Shown here piece after piece: positions 1-8,176 of a stretch of DNA of 64,000 nucleotides. Below the pieces are notes generated by a model. The model did no database searches, had not been told where the DNA came from, and was given only the letters and a program-made list of their open reading frames with translations. This stretch comes from Pseudomonadota bacterium. GTDB taxonomy: Bacteria; Pseudomonadota; Alphaproteobacteria; Sphingomonadales; Sphingomonadaceae. Location: contig JAEXAW010000101.1 in NCBI GenBank assembly GCA_023458055.1, positions 81,045-145,044 of the forward strand. The letters are read 5' to 3'. Numbering within the stretch: position 1 is the stretch's first letter; each line of letters opens with the position of its first letter. The translations under genes were made by a program, and so were the position numbers.

Positions 1-175
1 CAGCTCAATCCTGACGCCCGTCCCGACCGTGACCCGCGACGGCGAGGCGACCGAGATCATCACCAAAGGCCGCCACGATCCGTGCGTTGGCATCCGCGGC
101 GTGCCCGTGGTCGAAGCGATGATGGCGCTGGTGCTGGCGGACCAGAAGCTCCTCCACCGCGCCCAGTGCGGATAG
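1..175 (+). CDS. aroC: Chorismate synthase, C-terminal end (partial)
   Basis: Only the last 57 codons are present, read in frame from base 2 to a TAG at 173-175. The segment GRHDPCVGIRGVPVVEAM and the ending around LLHRAQCG match the conserved C-terminal region of chorismate synthase. This enzyme converts 5-enolpyruvylshikimate 3-phosphate to chorismate with reduced FMN, in aromatic amino acid synthesis in the cytoplasm. The N-terminal part lies outside the window. About 100 bases separate it from the next gene, so the two are probably not tightly coupled. Confidence 0.9.
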   Translation, partial: SSILTPVPTVTRDGEATEIITKGRHDPCVGIRGVPVVEAMMALVLADQKLLHRAQCG

Positions 176-279
176 GCTGGAGGCAACCCACCGCAACGCC
201 TGCCAACTCTTGATTGCAATTCGCGCCCACTTCCCGCAAACCGTGGCTCTATAGATAAATATCCGGGGATGATGACCGC

Positions 280-1626
280 ATGGATCGCAAACTAACTTGG
301 TGGATTTTGATCGGGATGGTGCTCGGCGTGATCGCGGGCTATATCGTCAATGTCTCGTTGGCCGGTAATCCACAATCTATGGAATATGCGGTCAAATCCT
401 TTAATCTCCTTTCCGGCATCTTCCTCAACCTGGTCAAAATGTTGGTCGCGCCTCTTATCCTGGCGACTATTGTCGTCGGCATCGCTCATATGGGTGATAG
501 CGCCGCGCTCGGGCGGATCGGCTTTAGAGCGATCATGTGGTTCATCGTAGCGAGCCTGTTTTCGATTGGGCTCGGTTTGGTTCTGGTCAATCTGTTTCAG
601 CCCGGCGCGGGCCTCAACCTCACGGTTGGCGCGCATTCGATGGCTGAGGTCGGTGAGGTCAAGAAGCTCGATTTCTTCGAATTCATCCTGCACATTTTCC
701 CCAAGAATTTCTTCGGCTCAATGGCAGAGAATAATATTCTCCAGATCCTCGTCTTCTCGCTTTTTGCCGGCATTTCGCTATCCGCGATTGGTGAAAGAGG
801 CGCGCCGCTGGTGAAGGGCGCAGAAGCGCTCGCAGAAATGATGTTGCAGATGACCGGCTATGTCATGCGCTTCGCTCCCTTCGCGGTGTTCGGTGCGCTC
901 GCAGCGGTGATCGCAACCAAGGGGCTCGGTATTCTCATAACCTACGGCCGCCTCGTGCTCGAATTCTATTTCGGCCTGCTCATTCTGTGGAGCGTCTTGA
1001 TCGGCGTCTGCGCGATTTTCCTCGGGAAGCGTGCGCTCGAACTGGTGCGCTATATCCGCGAGCCGGTGTTGATCGCTTTTTCGACCGCTTCGTCGGAAGC
1101 CGCTATGCCCAAGCTGTTCGAACAGCTTGACCGTTTCGGCGTGCCGCGCCGTATTTCGGGCTTCATGCTGCCTATGGGCTATAGCTTCAACCTCGACGGG
1201 TCGATGATGTATTCCAGCTATGCGACGATTTTCATCGCGCAAGCCTATGGTATGGATTTGTCGTGGACGACGCAGATTCTGATCCTGCTGACGCTGATGA
1301 TTTCGTCCAAGGGGATCGCTGCCGTGCCGCGCGCGAGCATCGTGGTGATTACCGCAACGCTCGCCATGTTCGGTCTGCCTGTCGAAGGCGTGGCGTTAAT
1401 CCTTGGTATCGACCAGTTCCTCGACATGGGTCGCACCGCAACCAACGTCGTCGGCAACGCGGTCGCAACCACCGTCATCACCAAATGGGAAGGCATGCTC
1501 GAAGTGGCAGAACCCGCCGATCAGGACTTGCCGCTTGCGCCCGCCCATACGGCGTCGGGCGGCCTTGCCGGACTGGAGCTTGATCCGTCCAATTTCGACG
1601 ATACGCGTAGCGGGCGAGAACTTTAG
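280..1626 (+). CDS. Dicarboxylate/amino acid:cation symporter (SDF/DAACS family)
   Basis: A 448-residue polytopic inner-membrane protein, the usual size for the family that takes up C4-dicarboxylates, glutamate or aspartate with Na+ or H+. Hydrophobic segments run from the N terminus (WWILIGMVLGVIAGYIV) to about residue 400. The family's two re-entrant/substrate regions are visible: a serine-rich stretch STASSEAAMPKLF near residue 268 followed by GYSFNLDGSMMY, and a late segment DQFLDMGRTATNVVGNA that corresponds to the substrate-binding helix 8. The polar C-terminal tail is probably cytoplasmic. The substrate cannot be chosen between dicarboxylate and amino acid from sequence alone. The next gene starts 12 bases downstream and may be co-transcribed. 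Confidence 0.9.
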   Translation: MDRKLTWWILIGMVLGVIAGYIVNVSLAGNPQSMEYAVKSFNLLSGIFLNLVKMLVAPLILATIVVGIAHMGDSAALGRIGFRAIMWFIVASLFSIGLGLVLVNLFQPGAGLNLTVGAHSMAEVGEVKKLDFFEFILHIFPKNFFGSMAENNILQILVFSLFAGISLSAIGERGAPLVKGAEALAEMMLQMTGYVMRFAPFAVFGALAAVIATKGLGILITYGRLVLEFYFGLLILWSVLIGVCAIFLGKRALELVRYIREPVLIAFSTASSEAAMPKLFEQLDRFGVPRRISGFMLPMGYSFNLDGSMMYSSYATIFIAQAYGMDLSWTTQILILLTLMISSKGIAAVPRASIVVITATLAMFGLPVEGVALILGIDQFLDMGRTATNVVGNAVATTVITKWEGMLEVAEPADQDLPLAPAHTASGGLAGLELDPSNFDDTRSGREL

Positions 1627-1638
1627 GACCTCCACCTG

Positions 1639-2154
1639 ATGTACATGAGGGAGGAGATGCCGGACGATGCGATTGCAATCAGTCGGCTCACCACGGCGGC
1701 GTTTGCCGCCGCAGAGCATGCCAGCGGCACCGAGGCGACAATTGTCGAAAGGTTGCGCGCAACGGGCGCTCTAACGCTGTCGTTGGTGGCGCAAGCCAAC
1801 GATGGAGCAATTGTTGGCCACATCGCCTTTTCGCCGGTCACCATCGCAAGCGATGGTGGCGGCGCTGTAACGGATTGGTTTGGTCTCGGCCCGGTATCGG
1901 TGTTGCCAGAACACCAAGGGGCAGGGATTGGCGCTGCGCTCGTGTGTGAAGGGTTGGAGCGATTGGCGGCAATTGGGGCGCAAGGATGCGTCGTTCTCGG
2001 CGACCCGGATTATTATTGCCGTTTCGGATTTATAGGCGATGCCGGGCCCCGCTACCCCGGACCGCCTGCGGAGTATTTTCAAGCGCGCGGCTTTGGGAGC
2101 CATGCCATACCGCAAGGCGTAGTCCGTTACCATCCGGCGTTTGGCGTGGAATAA
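1639..2154 (+). CDS. GNAT family N-acetyltransferase (YhbS-like)
   Basis: 171 residues with a GNAT fold. The acetyl-CoA binding motif A is seen as GPVSVLPEHQGAGIGAAL around residues 88-105 (Q/R-x-x-G-x-G/A), followed by a VVLGDPDYYCRFGF segment typical of YhbS-type proteins. It would transfer an acetyl group from acetyl-CoA to an unidentified small molecule or protein amine. Start is uncertain: ATG codons occur at 1639, 1645 and 1657; I chose 1639 because an AGGA lies about 10 bases upstream and because the spacing to the symporter gene is short. Cytoplasmic. The substrate is unknown. Confidence 0.85.
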   Translation: MYMREEMPDDAIAISRLTTAAFAAAEHASGTEATIVERLRATGALTLSLVAQANDGAIVGHIAFSPVTIASDGGGAVTDWFGLGPVSVLPEHQGAGIGAALVCEGLERLAAIGAQGCVVLGDPDYYCRFGFIGDAGPRYPGPPAEYFQARGFGSHAIPQGVVRYHPAFGVE

Positions 2155-2196
2155 CTGGCAGGTCCATCCCTAACTCGCAAGACAGGGGAAGTTACC

Positions 2197-4344
2197 TCAA
2201 AAACTGCCCTTAACGGACAATGCGAACATCGGGCCAATCAACCGATTGCGGTCTTCGATTGAAGCAATCTGGCTCGCTCCACGAAGGCCCTGATAGATCA
2301 CCCGATCCCGGCGTGAGCGGGCGTTGGCGATATTGTTGATCTCGCCGCGCACGGTTAGCCCCATGACATTTTTATGCTCAAGATACGCGTAGAGCCATAC
2401 CGGGCCTTCCCAGCTGCGGTCGACCTGATTACGGCGATAGACGGGCTGGCTGAGCGTATATTCCAACCCGCTGCCCCAGGCCCAGTCGGTACCAGGGATA
2501 TCGTGGCGGAGGTTGAATTCAAACTGTCGGTCCTGAAACCCATTCCACTGCCGCGTTTCTCCGGTGAACGGGTCCTTGAGCGCAGAATGTTGAAACAACA
2601 CCCGCGTATCGATCTTTACGCCTTTCAAGCCCGCAGGATCGAGATTGATTGTCGCGGTCCAGTCAATCGCATGCGCCTTGGCTTTGGCGATATTGCCGAC
2701 CGCTTCGCCATCGACACCGACCGGGATCACATCGACGCGGTCCTCGACATCGCGATAGATGAAATAGAGTTTGGTTGAGCCCCATGCACCGAGCTTCTTG
2801 TTGATCTCAAGATCATAGCTCCAGTCCTGCTGGGGCCTCAGATCATAATTGCTCGCATTATTATTGCCGTCGTTGAGGAAAGCGCGCGCGAGGAAATCAT
2901 AAAAGGAAAGCTGCAGCACCCGCCGCCGCAGTTTGAAGGCCACGTCAAAATCGGACCTTGGCGCCCAGGCGAGCGAGAGCGATCCCTTGGGGCGGAAGAA
3001 GCTGCGCGTAAGACCATTGGCGCCGCTCTGGGTAATGGTCGAATGTTCGGCGCCGGCAACCAGTTGGAAGGATAATTTGTCGGTGAGCTTGCGCCCGAAA
3101 CTAAGCATGCCTTCGTAACGATCTTCGCTGACACCTCCGCTACCACCTTCAAATGGTTCGGCGACAAATTGCCCCGAGGGTTCGAGCACCGCAATCGCGG
3201 CCACATTGTCGAGCGTATTGAACGCGGCTTCGCCCGACAATTGCCAATCACCCCCGAACAGCTTCCACTGATACTCCCCGCGTGCAATCGTCTCGCCCAA
3301 ATCGCCGGTCTGGTTAAAGCGGTCCCCGGTTGCGGGGCGGCCATCGGCATAACGCGTGATGATTTCCTGCGAATAGGGTTCGTGCGAAAAACGGCGCAGA
3401 CCAATCAGCTTCAGCTTGCCGGGGCCGAGACCAAATTGATAATCGCCGCCCAGTTCATAATTCCAGCTATCCGAATTTTCGCGCACATGACGCAGCCTAT
3501 CCGGCGCTCCGGTTGAGGTGCGGACGCCATCTTCATAATAACGGTCAAATTTGCGCTGATAATGCGCGCCCAAATTGGCGATGCTGCCCGCCGCCCCGGT
3601 CCAGGTCAGGCGGCCCGAAAGCTTGGGCGTATCATAATGGGTGTTCCATTTATCCTCGCGGCGCTCGATGAGCGTCCCGGTGCCATCATAAATGGCGGTA
3701 GGCCCGCCTGCCCCGCTGCGCCCGCTATCATCATTGTTGAGCGCCATCTCATATTCGATAGTGCCCGAACGGCCACGCGCTGATATATCTCCCCGCGTCA
3801 GCAGCGGATCTGTATAGTGGGCACGGAATTCAGGCTTCCACGAAAACTGCCCTGAAAAATTGTCGGCGCGATAAACGATGTTGGCGACTTGGCCGGATAG
3901 CCCCGGAATATCGAGCGTCGCGCCGTCAACGATCTCGATCCGCTCGACATTGCCCGCGGGGATGCGCGACAACAAGGTGTCCATGCTATCGGCCTTGCTC
4001 GACGGGCGCTTTCCATTGAACAGCACATTGCCGGTCTGTTGACCCAGCCCGCGCAAATCCTCATTGTCACGAACAGAAAATCCCGGCACCTGCTCGAGCA
4101 TATCCTCAGCATTTTTTGGCGCATAGCGCGCGAAATCGGCTGGGGTGTAAATCCGTCGATCTGTTGTACCGGCGCTGCGGCTTGCTGGCGGCGCAACCGG
4201 TGATTGTTGGGCAGATGCCGGGGCCTCGACGCTAACCGGCGCAGGCGGCGGCGCATCCCCGCTATTCTGCTGGGCAGCGAGCGGCGATCCTGCGAATACC
4301 ACCGCAAGCGCCGTCGCGCTTTTCGCAAGATTCTTCACCCTCAT
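2197..4344 (-). CDS. TonB-dependent receptor, outer-membrane
   Basis: 715 residues: a cleavable signal peptide ending near LAAQQ, a proline-rich spacer, a TonB plug domain at about residues 60-160 (APKNAEDMLEQVPGFSVRD, GNVLFNGKRPSSKADSM, ERIEIVDGATLDIPG) and a beta-barrel to the C terminus, which ends in Phe (VKGSF) as outer-membrane proteins usually do. Such receptors import siderophores, vitamin B12, carbohydrates or other ligands using the TonB-ExbBD motor. No partner transport or utilisation genes adjoin it, so the ligand cannot be inferred. The start ATG at 4344 has a good SD (GGGAGAG). A short ORF and a hairpin terminator lie upstream on the same strand. Confidence 0.9.
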   Translation of the reverse strand: MRVKNLAKSATALAVVFAGSPLAAQQNSGDAPPPAPVSVEAPASAQQSPVAPPASRSAGTTDRRIYTPADFARYAPKNAEDMLEQVPGFSVRDNEDLRGLGQQTGNVLFNGKRPSSKADSMDTLLSRIPAGNVERIEIVDGATLDIPGLSGQVANIVYRADNFSGQFSWKPEFRAHYTDPLLTRGDISARGRSGTIEYEMALNNDDSGRSGAGGPTAIYDGTGTLIERREDKWNTHYDTPKLSGRLTWTGAAGSIANLGAHYQRKFDRYYEDGVRTSTGAPDRLRHVRENSDSWNYELGGDYQFGLGPGKLKLIGLRRFSHEPYSQEIITRYADGRPATGDRFNQTGDLGETIARGEYQWKLFGGDWQLSGEAAFNTLDNVAAIAVLEPSGQFVAEPFEGGSGGVSEDRYEGMLSFGRKLTDKLSFQLVAGAEHSTITQSGANGLTRSFFRPKGSLSLAWAPRSDFDVAFKLRRRVLQLSFYDFLARAFLNDGNNNASNYDLRPQQDWSYDLEINKKLGAWGSTKLYFIYRDVEDRVDVIPVGVDGEAVGNIAKAKAHAIDWTATINLDPAGLKGVKIDTRVLFQHSALKDPFTGETRQWNGFQDRQFEFNLRHDIPGTDWAWGSGLEYTLSQPVYRRNQVDRSWEGPVWLYAYLEHKNVMGLTVRGEINNIANARSRRDRVIYQGLRGASQIASIEDRNRLIGPMFALSVKGSF

Positions 4345-4425
4345 GTTGCTCTCCCACAGATTTGAGGAGCTTACTGTATTGTGCCAACATAACAGTCAAG
4401 CGCAATCAAATCCACGACATACGAA

Positions 4426-4464
4426 AATGAGAGGGGCCGCCGGAGCGGTTGCATCCGACGGCCC
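4426..4464 (-). terminator. Probable intrinsic terminator downstream of the small ORF
   Basis: On the minus strand an 11-bp stem (arms 4464-4454 and 4444-4434, with one G-U pair and a nine-base loop) is followed by a short pyrimidine-rich CCTCTCATTTT run. On the plus strand the same arms contain a C/A mismatch, so the minus-strand RNA folds better. It would end the transcript carrying the 18-residue ORF about 80 bases before the TonB receptor start, or act as a leader hairpin of that receptor. Confidence 0.5.
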
Positions 4465-4526
4465 ATCAACATGGTCAGCGGACGATCTCTCGTCCCGCTT
4501 CGGAATAATGGTTCTCGCGCTGATGA

Positions 4527-4583
4527 TTAGCTGCGCATTCCCCGAACGGACTTGACCGACCCCCATACTGAACCATGAGACAT
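4527..4583 (-). CDS. 18-residue ORF with 15-base anti-SD complementarity
   Basis: The ORF encodes MSHGSVWGSVKSVRGMRS and stops with TAA. Its ATG lies 5 bases after an AGGAGGTG core. The surrounding minus-strand sequence GAAAGGAGGTGATCC is complementary over 15 bases to the usual 3' end of 16S rRNA. This is far stronger than other SD sequences in the window. The ORF is followed by a hairpin terminator at 4464-4426 and then by the TonB-dependent receptor gene on the same strand. It could be a leader peptide, a small protein, or an accident of a plus-strand sequence that mimics the 16S rRNA tail. I do not recognise the peptide; no signal or membrane segment is present. Confidence 0.4.
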   Translation of the reverse strand: MSHGSVWGSVKSVRGMRS

Positions 4584-4596
4584 CGGATCACCTCCT

Positions 4597-4852
4597 TTCG
4601 CTACGTGTTGGCGCTCAGTGCATCGATAGCTTTGGTGCCGGGTGGCGGGCATCGTTGCACGCCCCTGTTGTGAGTCATAGTGATTCGCCGATCAAGTCTT
4701 GATTTAAAAAGAAATATGACGATAATCCGCGCCTTCCAATATGGCCCGGAAAGCGCTTCAGCGAAGCAGGTCACCCATATTCTCCATCAAATTCAATTTC
4801 GTGTCGGCATTTATGCCCGAACATAGGCGCACCATCACGAGTGCCTATGATA
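4597..4852. other. Intergenic stretch with no recognisable gene
   Basis: The gap between the lipoprotein gene and the small ORF contains no convincing reading frame. The only structure I see, apart from the terminator to its right, is a 7-bp hairpin CATAGGC/GCCTATG at 4822-4849. The stretch is visibly AT-richer than the neighbouring genes and should hold the minus-strand promoter for the short transcript at 4583-4426, but I cannot assign -35/-10 boxes with confidence. Confidence 0.4.
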
Positions 4853-4885
4853 GAAAAAAGGCCGCCAGCAGAAAGCTGACGGCCC
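4853..4885 (-). terminator. Intrinsic terminator of the lipoprotein gene
   Basis: On the minus strand, GGCCGTCAGC - TTTCT - GCTGGCGGCC is followed by a run of six T. The 10-bp stem has one G-U pair. It lies 23 bases after the stop codon of the Tyr/Gly/Asp-rich lipoprotein gene and is a textbook rho-independent terminator for it. Confidence 0.85.
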
Positions 4886-4908
4886 ATTTCACGCGACGAA
4901 AGATGCTA

Positions 4909-5889
4909 TTAATCCGGGCGTTCAACACCTCCGGTGCCTTGATCGGCACGGCGCGGAATCTTGAAAAAGCCTCCACCTTCGCTTGAACGCCGAGGCCGTT
5001 CCATGGTCGGTGCCGGACGCTCGACGCGCTGCGGGCGATCCATCGTTGGTGCCGGACGTTCCATCGTCTGCACGGGACGCTCAGCGCGCGGCATCGGCTG
5101 CGCACCTTCCATGGTTGCACCACGACGCTGCCAGCGACCGGCGCCAGGCGCCGCACCGTCTTCCATTCCGCGTGGCGTGCGGAAAAAGCCGCCATTGCGA
5201 CGATCCTGACGAACCGGCGCTTCTTGTGCACCATCGGCGGCGCGACGATCATAACCACGGCGCGGTTGCTGATCTGCGCCCGGTGTACCGACCGTATCTA
5301 CCGCCGGGCGGCGGAAGAAACCGCCTTGCCCTGCCCGACGCTGACCGGGCGTGGTGATCCGGCCTTCGCTACCGTCGGGCATGCGTGCCACCGGCGCAGT
5401 GCCACCACGGATGCGTTCGGGACGCTCACGCATGGTCGGCGCAGCACCATCATTCGGGCGCGGCAATTTGAAGAAGCCGGGGTTGCGGTCACGGCGACGA
5501 TCATAATCGCGGTCGTGCCGGCGGCGCCAATCATCGCGCCATCCGCCCCAATAATTGCGATAATAATCGTTCATCATCCAATATTGGCCCCAACGGTCAT
5601 ACATATAGAGGCCGTAGCCGGGATAATAATAATTATTATACCAGCCACCGCCGTAACCCATATTGGGGTAACCAAGACGATAATCGTCATAATAATAATC
5701 GTCATAACCATAGCCATAGCCGTCATAGCCATAACCATCGTCATAATAACCATCACCATAATAGCTGCCGGAATAGAGGCCGCCATCATACATGGTGCAG
5801 CCCGAAAGCCCGAGCGCCGCAAGGCCGATAGCTCCTGCCCGGACCATGCCGGTGCGCAACATAATCGTGCGAGACTTATTCACTTTCAT
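4909..5889 (-). CDS. Tyr/Gly/Asp-rich putative lipoprotein with repeated GFF(K/R)xPR motifs
   Basis: 326 residues of unknown function. I chose the ATG at 5889, preceded by AGGAAGGA, because it opens a lipoprotein signal peptide whose lipobox is LSGC (about residues 29-32), predicting an outer- or inner-membrane lipid anchor. Residues 35-110 are extremely rich in Tyr, Gly and Asp; an Arg-rich RRRHDRDYDRRRDRN stretch follows. The rest is Pro/Arg-rich and contains four copies of a GFF(K/R)xPR-like motif (GFFKLPRP, GFFRRPAV, GFFRTPRG, GFFKIPRR) and repeated ERPAPTM units. Low complexity suggests a disordered envelope protein; metal or polyanion binding is only a guess. It ends in a strong terminator. 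Confidence 0.75.
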   Translation of the reverse strand: MKVNKSRTIMLRTGMVRAGAIGLAALGLSGCTMYDGGLYSGSYYGDGYYDDGYGYDGYGYGYDDYYYDDYRLGYPNMGYGGGWYNNYYYPGYGLYMYDRWGQYWMMNDYYRNYWGGWRDDWRRRHDRDYDRRRDRNPGFFKLPRPNDGAAPTMRERPERIRGGTAPVARMPDGSEGRITTPGQRRAGQGGFFRRPAVDTVGTPGADQQPRRGYDRRAADGAQEAPVRQDRRNGGFFRTPRGMEDGAAPGAGRWQRRGATMEGAQPMPRAERPVQTMERPAPTMDRPQRVERPAPTMERPRRSSEGGGFFKIPRRADQGTGGVERPD

Positions 5890-6066
5890 CACGCATTCCT
5901 TCCTCGACGGTAGTCCCTGTAAGGCGATGCGCCTACGACTCCGTTTACCGTGCCATACTATCGTTTTGACTTGAATTTGGCGTGAACAAATTAGCATGGC
6001 CAATTGCAATTTACCTTAATGTAAGTAAGTTTTTGTAACAGGAACATAACAAGAGAGGGACGCGCG

Positions 6067-7437
6067 ATGAGTGAACAGGCAGCGATGATGCAAGCGCATC
6101 CACATTGGTTGCCGGAAAAAGGGCGCGATCCGGTTGCGCATATTCCGGGCGAAGATGGCGTGCCTTTATTCGGGACAACGCTTGAACAATTGCGCGATCC
6201 AATGGCTTTTACCCGCCGCATGGTCGCCAAATATGGCAAGGTGTTCCGCACCCACAGCTTTGGCGCATATAATGTCGGCCTGCTCGGCCCCGAGGCCAAT
6301 GAGTTGATGCTGTTCGACCGCGACAAGATTTTCTCATCTGAACAAGGCTGGGGCCCGGTCTTGTGGCGCTTGTTCCCGCGCGGCTTGATGCTGCTTGATT
6401 TTGACCATCACCGCATGGATCGACGCACGCTTTCCGTCGCGTTCAAGCCCGAGCCCATGCGCAACTATGCCGATGCACTCAACACCGGCATCCAGACCCG
6501 GATCGCCGAATGGAGCGGCAAAAGCTTTCAATTTTATCCGGCGATCAAGCAACTCACGCTTGATTTGGCAGCGACCTCCTTCCTTGGCATCCCCTGGGGG
6601 CCTGAGGCCGACAAGATCAACAAGAGTTTTGTCGATATGGTCGCAGCCTCCGTCGGCATTGCGCGCACGCCGCTCCCCTTCACCAAAATGGCCAAGGGCG
6701 TCGCGGGCCGCAAATATATGAGCGACTTTTTCGCCCGCGCGATTCCGGAGCGGCGCAAGGCCGAACGCACCGACATCTTCACCCAAATTTGTCATGCGCG
6801 CGACGAGAATGGGAATCTTCTGTCCGATCAGGCGATCATTGATCATATGAATTTCCTGATGATGGCAGCGCATGATACGATTACGTCATCGGTCACCACT
6901 ATGGTTATGTTGCTTGGCAAGAACCCCGAATGGCAGGACAAGCTGCGTGCCGAAATGCTCGGTGTTGCCGAAGCGGGCCGCCCGATTGATCATAATGCGC
7001 TGCCCCAGCTTGAACTCACCGAAATGGCCTTCAAGGAAAGCTTGCGGCTGATCCCGCCCGTACCGATCATGCCGCGCCGGGCGCTTAAGGATTTCGAATT
7101 TGGCGGCTATACCATTCCCGCCGGAACCCATGTTGGCGTGAATACCAGCTACACCCACATGATGCCCGAATATTGGCCGAACCCGGACAAGTTTGATCCG
7201 ATGCGCTTCACGCCGGACCAAGTCCGGGACCGCCATAAATATGCCTGGGTGCCGTTCGGTGGCGGCGCGCATATGTGCCTGGGTCTGCACTTTGCCTATA
7301 TGCAATCGAAGATCTTCTTCCACCATCTGCTGACGACGCATCGCATCGTATTGGCCGAAGGCTATGACCCCGCATGGCAGGCCTGGCCCATCCCTAAGCC
7401 CAAGGACGGATTGCACATCCGGCTGGAGAAGCTTTAA
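6067..7437 (+). CDS. Cytochrome P450
   Basis: 456 residues, no membrane anchor, so a soluble bacterial P450 that needs electrons from a ferredoxin and ferredoxin reductase. The I-helix oxygen-binding motif is MMAAHDTITSS (AHDT at 268-271), the K-helix ExxR is ESLR at 324-327, and the haem loop is FGGGAHMCLG with the thiolate Cys404. It would hydroxylate or epoxidise an unknown substrate; the overall shape (PxxPFGGGAHMCLG) recalls the CYP51/CYP26-like branch, which hints at a sterol, retinoid or carotenoid-like lipid but does not prove it. A purine-rich SD (GAGAGGGA) precedes the ATG. No ferredoxin gene is adjacent; a candidate reductase lies at 61779. Confidence 0.92.
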   Translation: MSEQAAMMQAHPHWLPEKGRDPVAHIPGEDGVPLFGTTLEQLRDPMAFTRRMVAKYGKVFRTHSFGAYNVGLLGPEANELMLFDRDKIFSSEQGWGPVLWRLFPRGLMLLDFDHHRMDRRTLSVAFKPEPMRNYADALNTGIQTRIAEWSGKSFQFYPAIKQLTLDLAATSFLGIPWGPEADKINKSFVDMVAASVGIARTPLPFTKMAKGVAGRKYMSDFFARAIPERRKAERTDIFTQICHARDENGNLLSDQAIIDHMNFLMMAAHDTITSSVTTMVMLLGKNPEWQDKLRAEMLGVAEAGRPIDHNALPQLELTEMAFKESLRLIPPVPIMPRRALKDFEFGGYTIPAGTHVGVNTSYTHMMPEYWPNPDKFDPMRFTPDQVRDRHKYAWVPFGGGAHMCLGLHFAYMQSKIFFHHLLTTHRIVLAEGYDPAWQAWPIPKPKDGLHIRLEKL

Positions 7438-7446
7438 ACCACGTTC

Positions 7447-8175
7447 ATGGTTTCAACCAAAATCCGGCGGCGCGGACGCAGCCTGTTCTTCTTGCTGCTG
7501 TTGCTTGCAGGCGGTTATCTCGCCCTTAAATGGATGCGCGCTCACCCCGAGGATGTTCCGTTCGCACCGTTCAAGCTCGCGCACCCCGTCGGCTATGCCA
7601 CCAGAGGCAAGCTGGTCAAACTCGGCGGCAACCTTGGCCAATGCCATGCCATATTGGCGGAGGGCGGCATCCGCTATCAGGCGCTCCCGCCCACCGGAAG
7701 CGGGTCATGCCGCGCAAATGACCAGACGCGCGTCGCACCGCAAGCGCCATACAGCATCGCGCTGGTACCAGCCAACGTCGCACCCTCCTGCGCCGTCTCT
7801 ACCGCCCTCCTTTTATGGCAGCGCGAGGTAGTGGCCCCCTCCGCCCAATCGCATTTCAGCAAGGCCGTCATCCGCATCGAACATTTAGGGAGCTATAATT
7901 GCCGCACCGTCGCGGGCCGGGATTATATGAGCGAACATGCGACCGGCAATGCCATCGACATCGCCGCATTCATTCTGGCAGATGGAACACGCGTGTCGGT
8001 GCTCAAAGACTGGCGCGGCGGCGATGCTGCCAAAATGGCATTCCTGCGCCAGGTTCGCGATGGCGGGTGCGATATATTCTCAACAACACTCTCGCCCGAC
8101 TACAACAAAGCCCATGCGGATCATTTCCATTTTGACATGGCCCAGCGCATGGGCGGTTATGGTGTGTGCCGGTAA
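7447..8175 (+). CDS. Extensin-like C-terminal domain protein
   Basis: 242 residues: an N-terminal Arg-rich tip followed by one membrane segment (about residues 12-28, LFFLLLLLAGGYLALKW) and an exported domain. The C-terminal region has the extensin-like family signature: SYNCRTVAGRDYMSEHATG, NAIDIAAFILADG, and HADHFHFDMAQ with paired His and Asp residues resembling the metal site of D-Ala-D-Ala carboxypeptidase-fold (LAS) peptidases. Conserved Cys residues may form disulphides, consistent with a periplasmic location. A role in peptidoglycan trimming is plausible by fold only. It begins 10 bases after the P450 gene and is probably co-transcribed with it. Confidence 0.85.
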   Translation: MVSTKIRRRGRSLFFLLLLLAGGYLALKWMRAHPEDVPFAPFKLAHPVGYATRGKLVKLGGNLGQCHAILAEGGIRYQALPPTGSGSCRANDQTRVAPQAPYSIALVPANVAPSCAVSTALLLWQREVVAPSAQSHFSKAVIRIEHLGSYNCRTVAGRDYMSEHATGNAIDIAAFILADGTRVSVLKDWRGGDAAKMAFLRQVRDGGCDIFSTTLSPDYNKAHADHFHFDMAQRMGGYGVCR

Positions 8176-8176
8176 C

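Noticed and set aside
5224..5913. Ile-rich plus-strand frame opposite the Tyr/Gly/Asp-rich lipoprotein
   Set aside because: The poly-Ile runs are the complement of TAT/GAT-rich coding repeats in the lipoprotein gene; the lipobox, SD and terminator support the minus strand.
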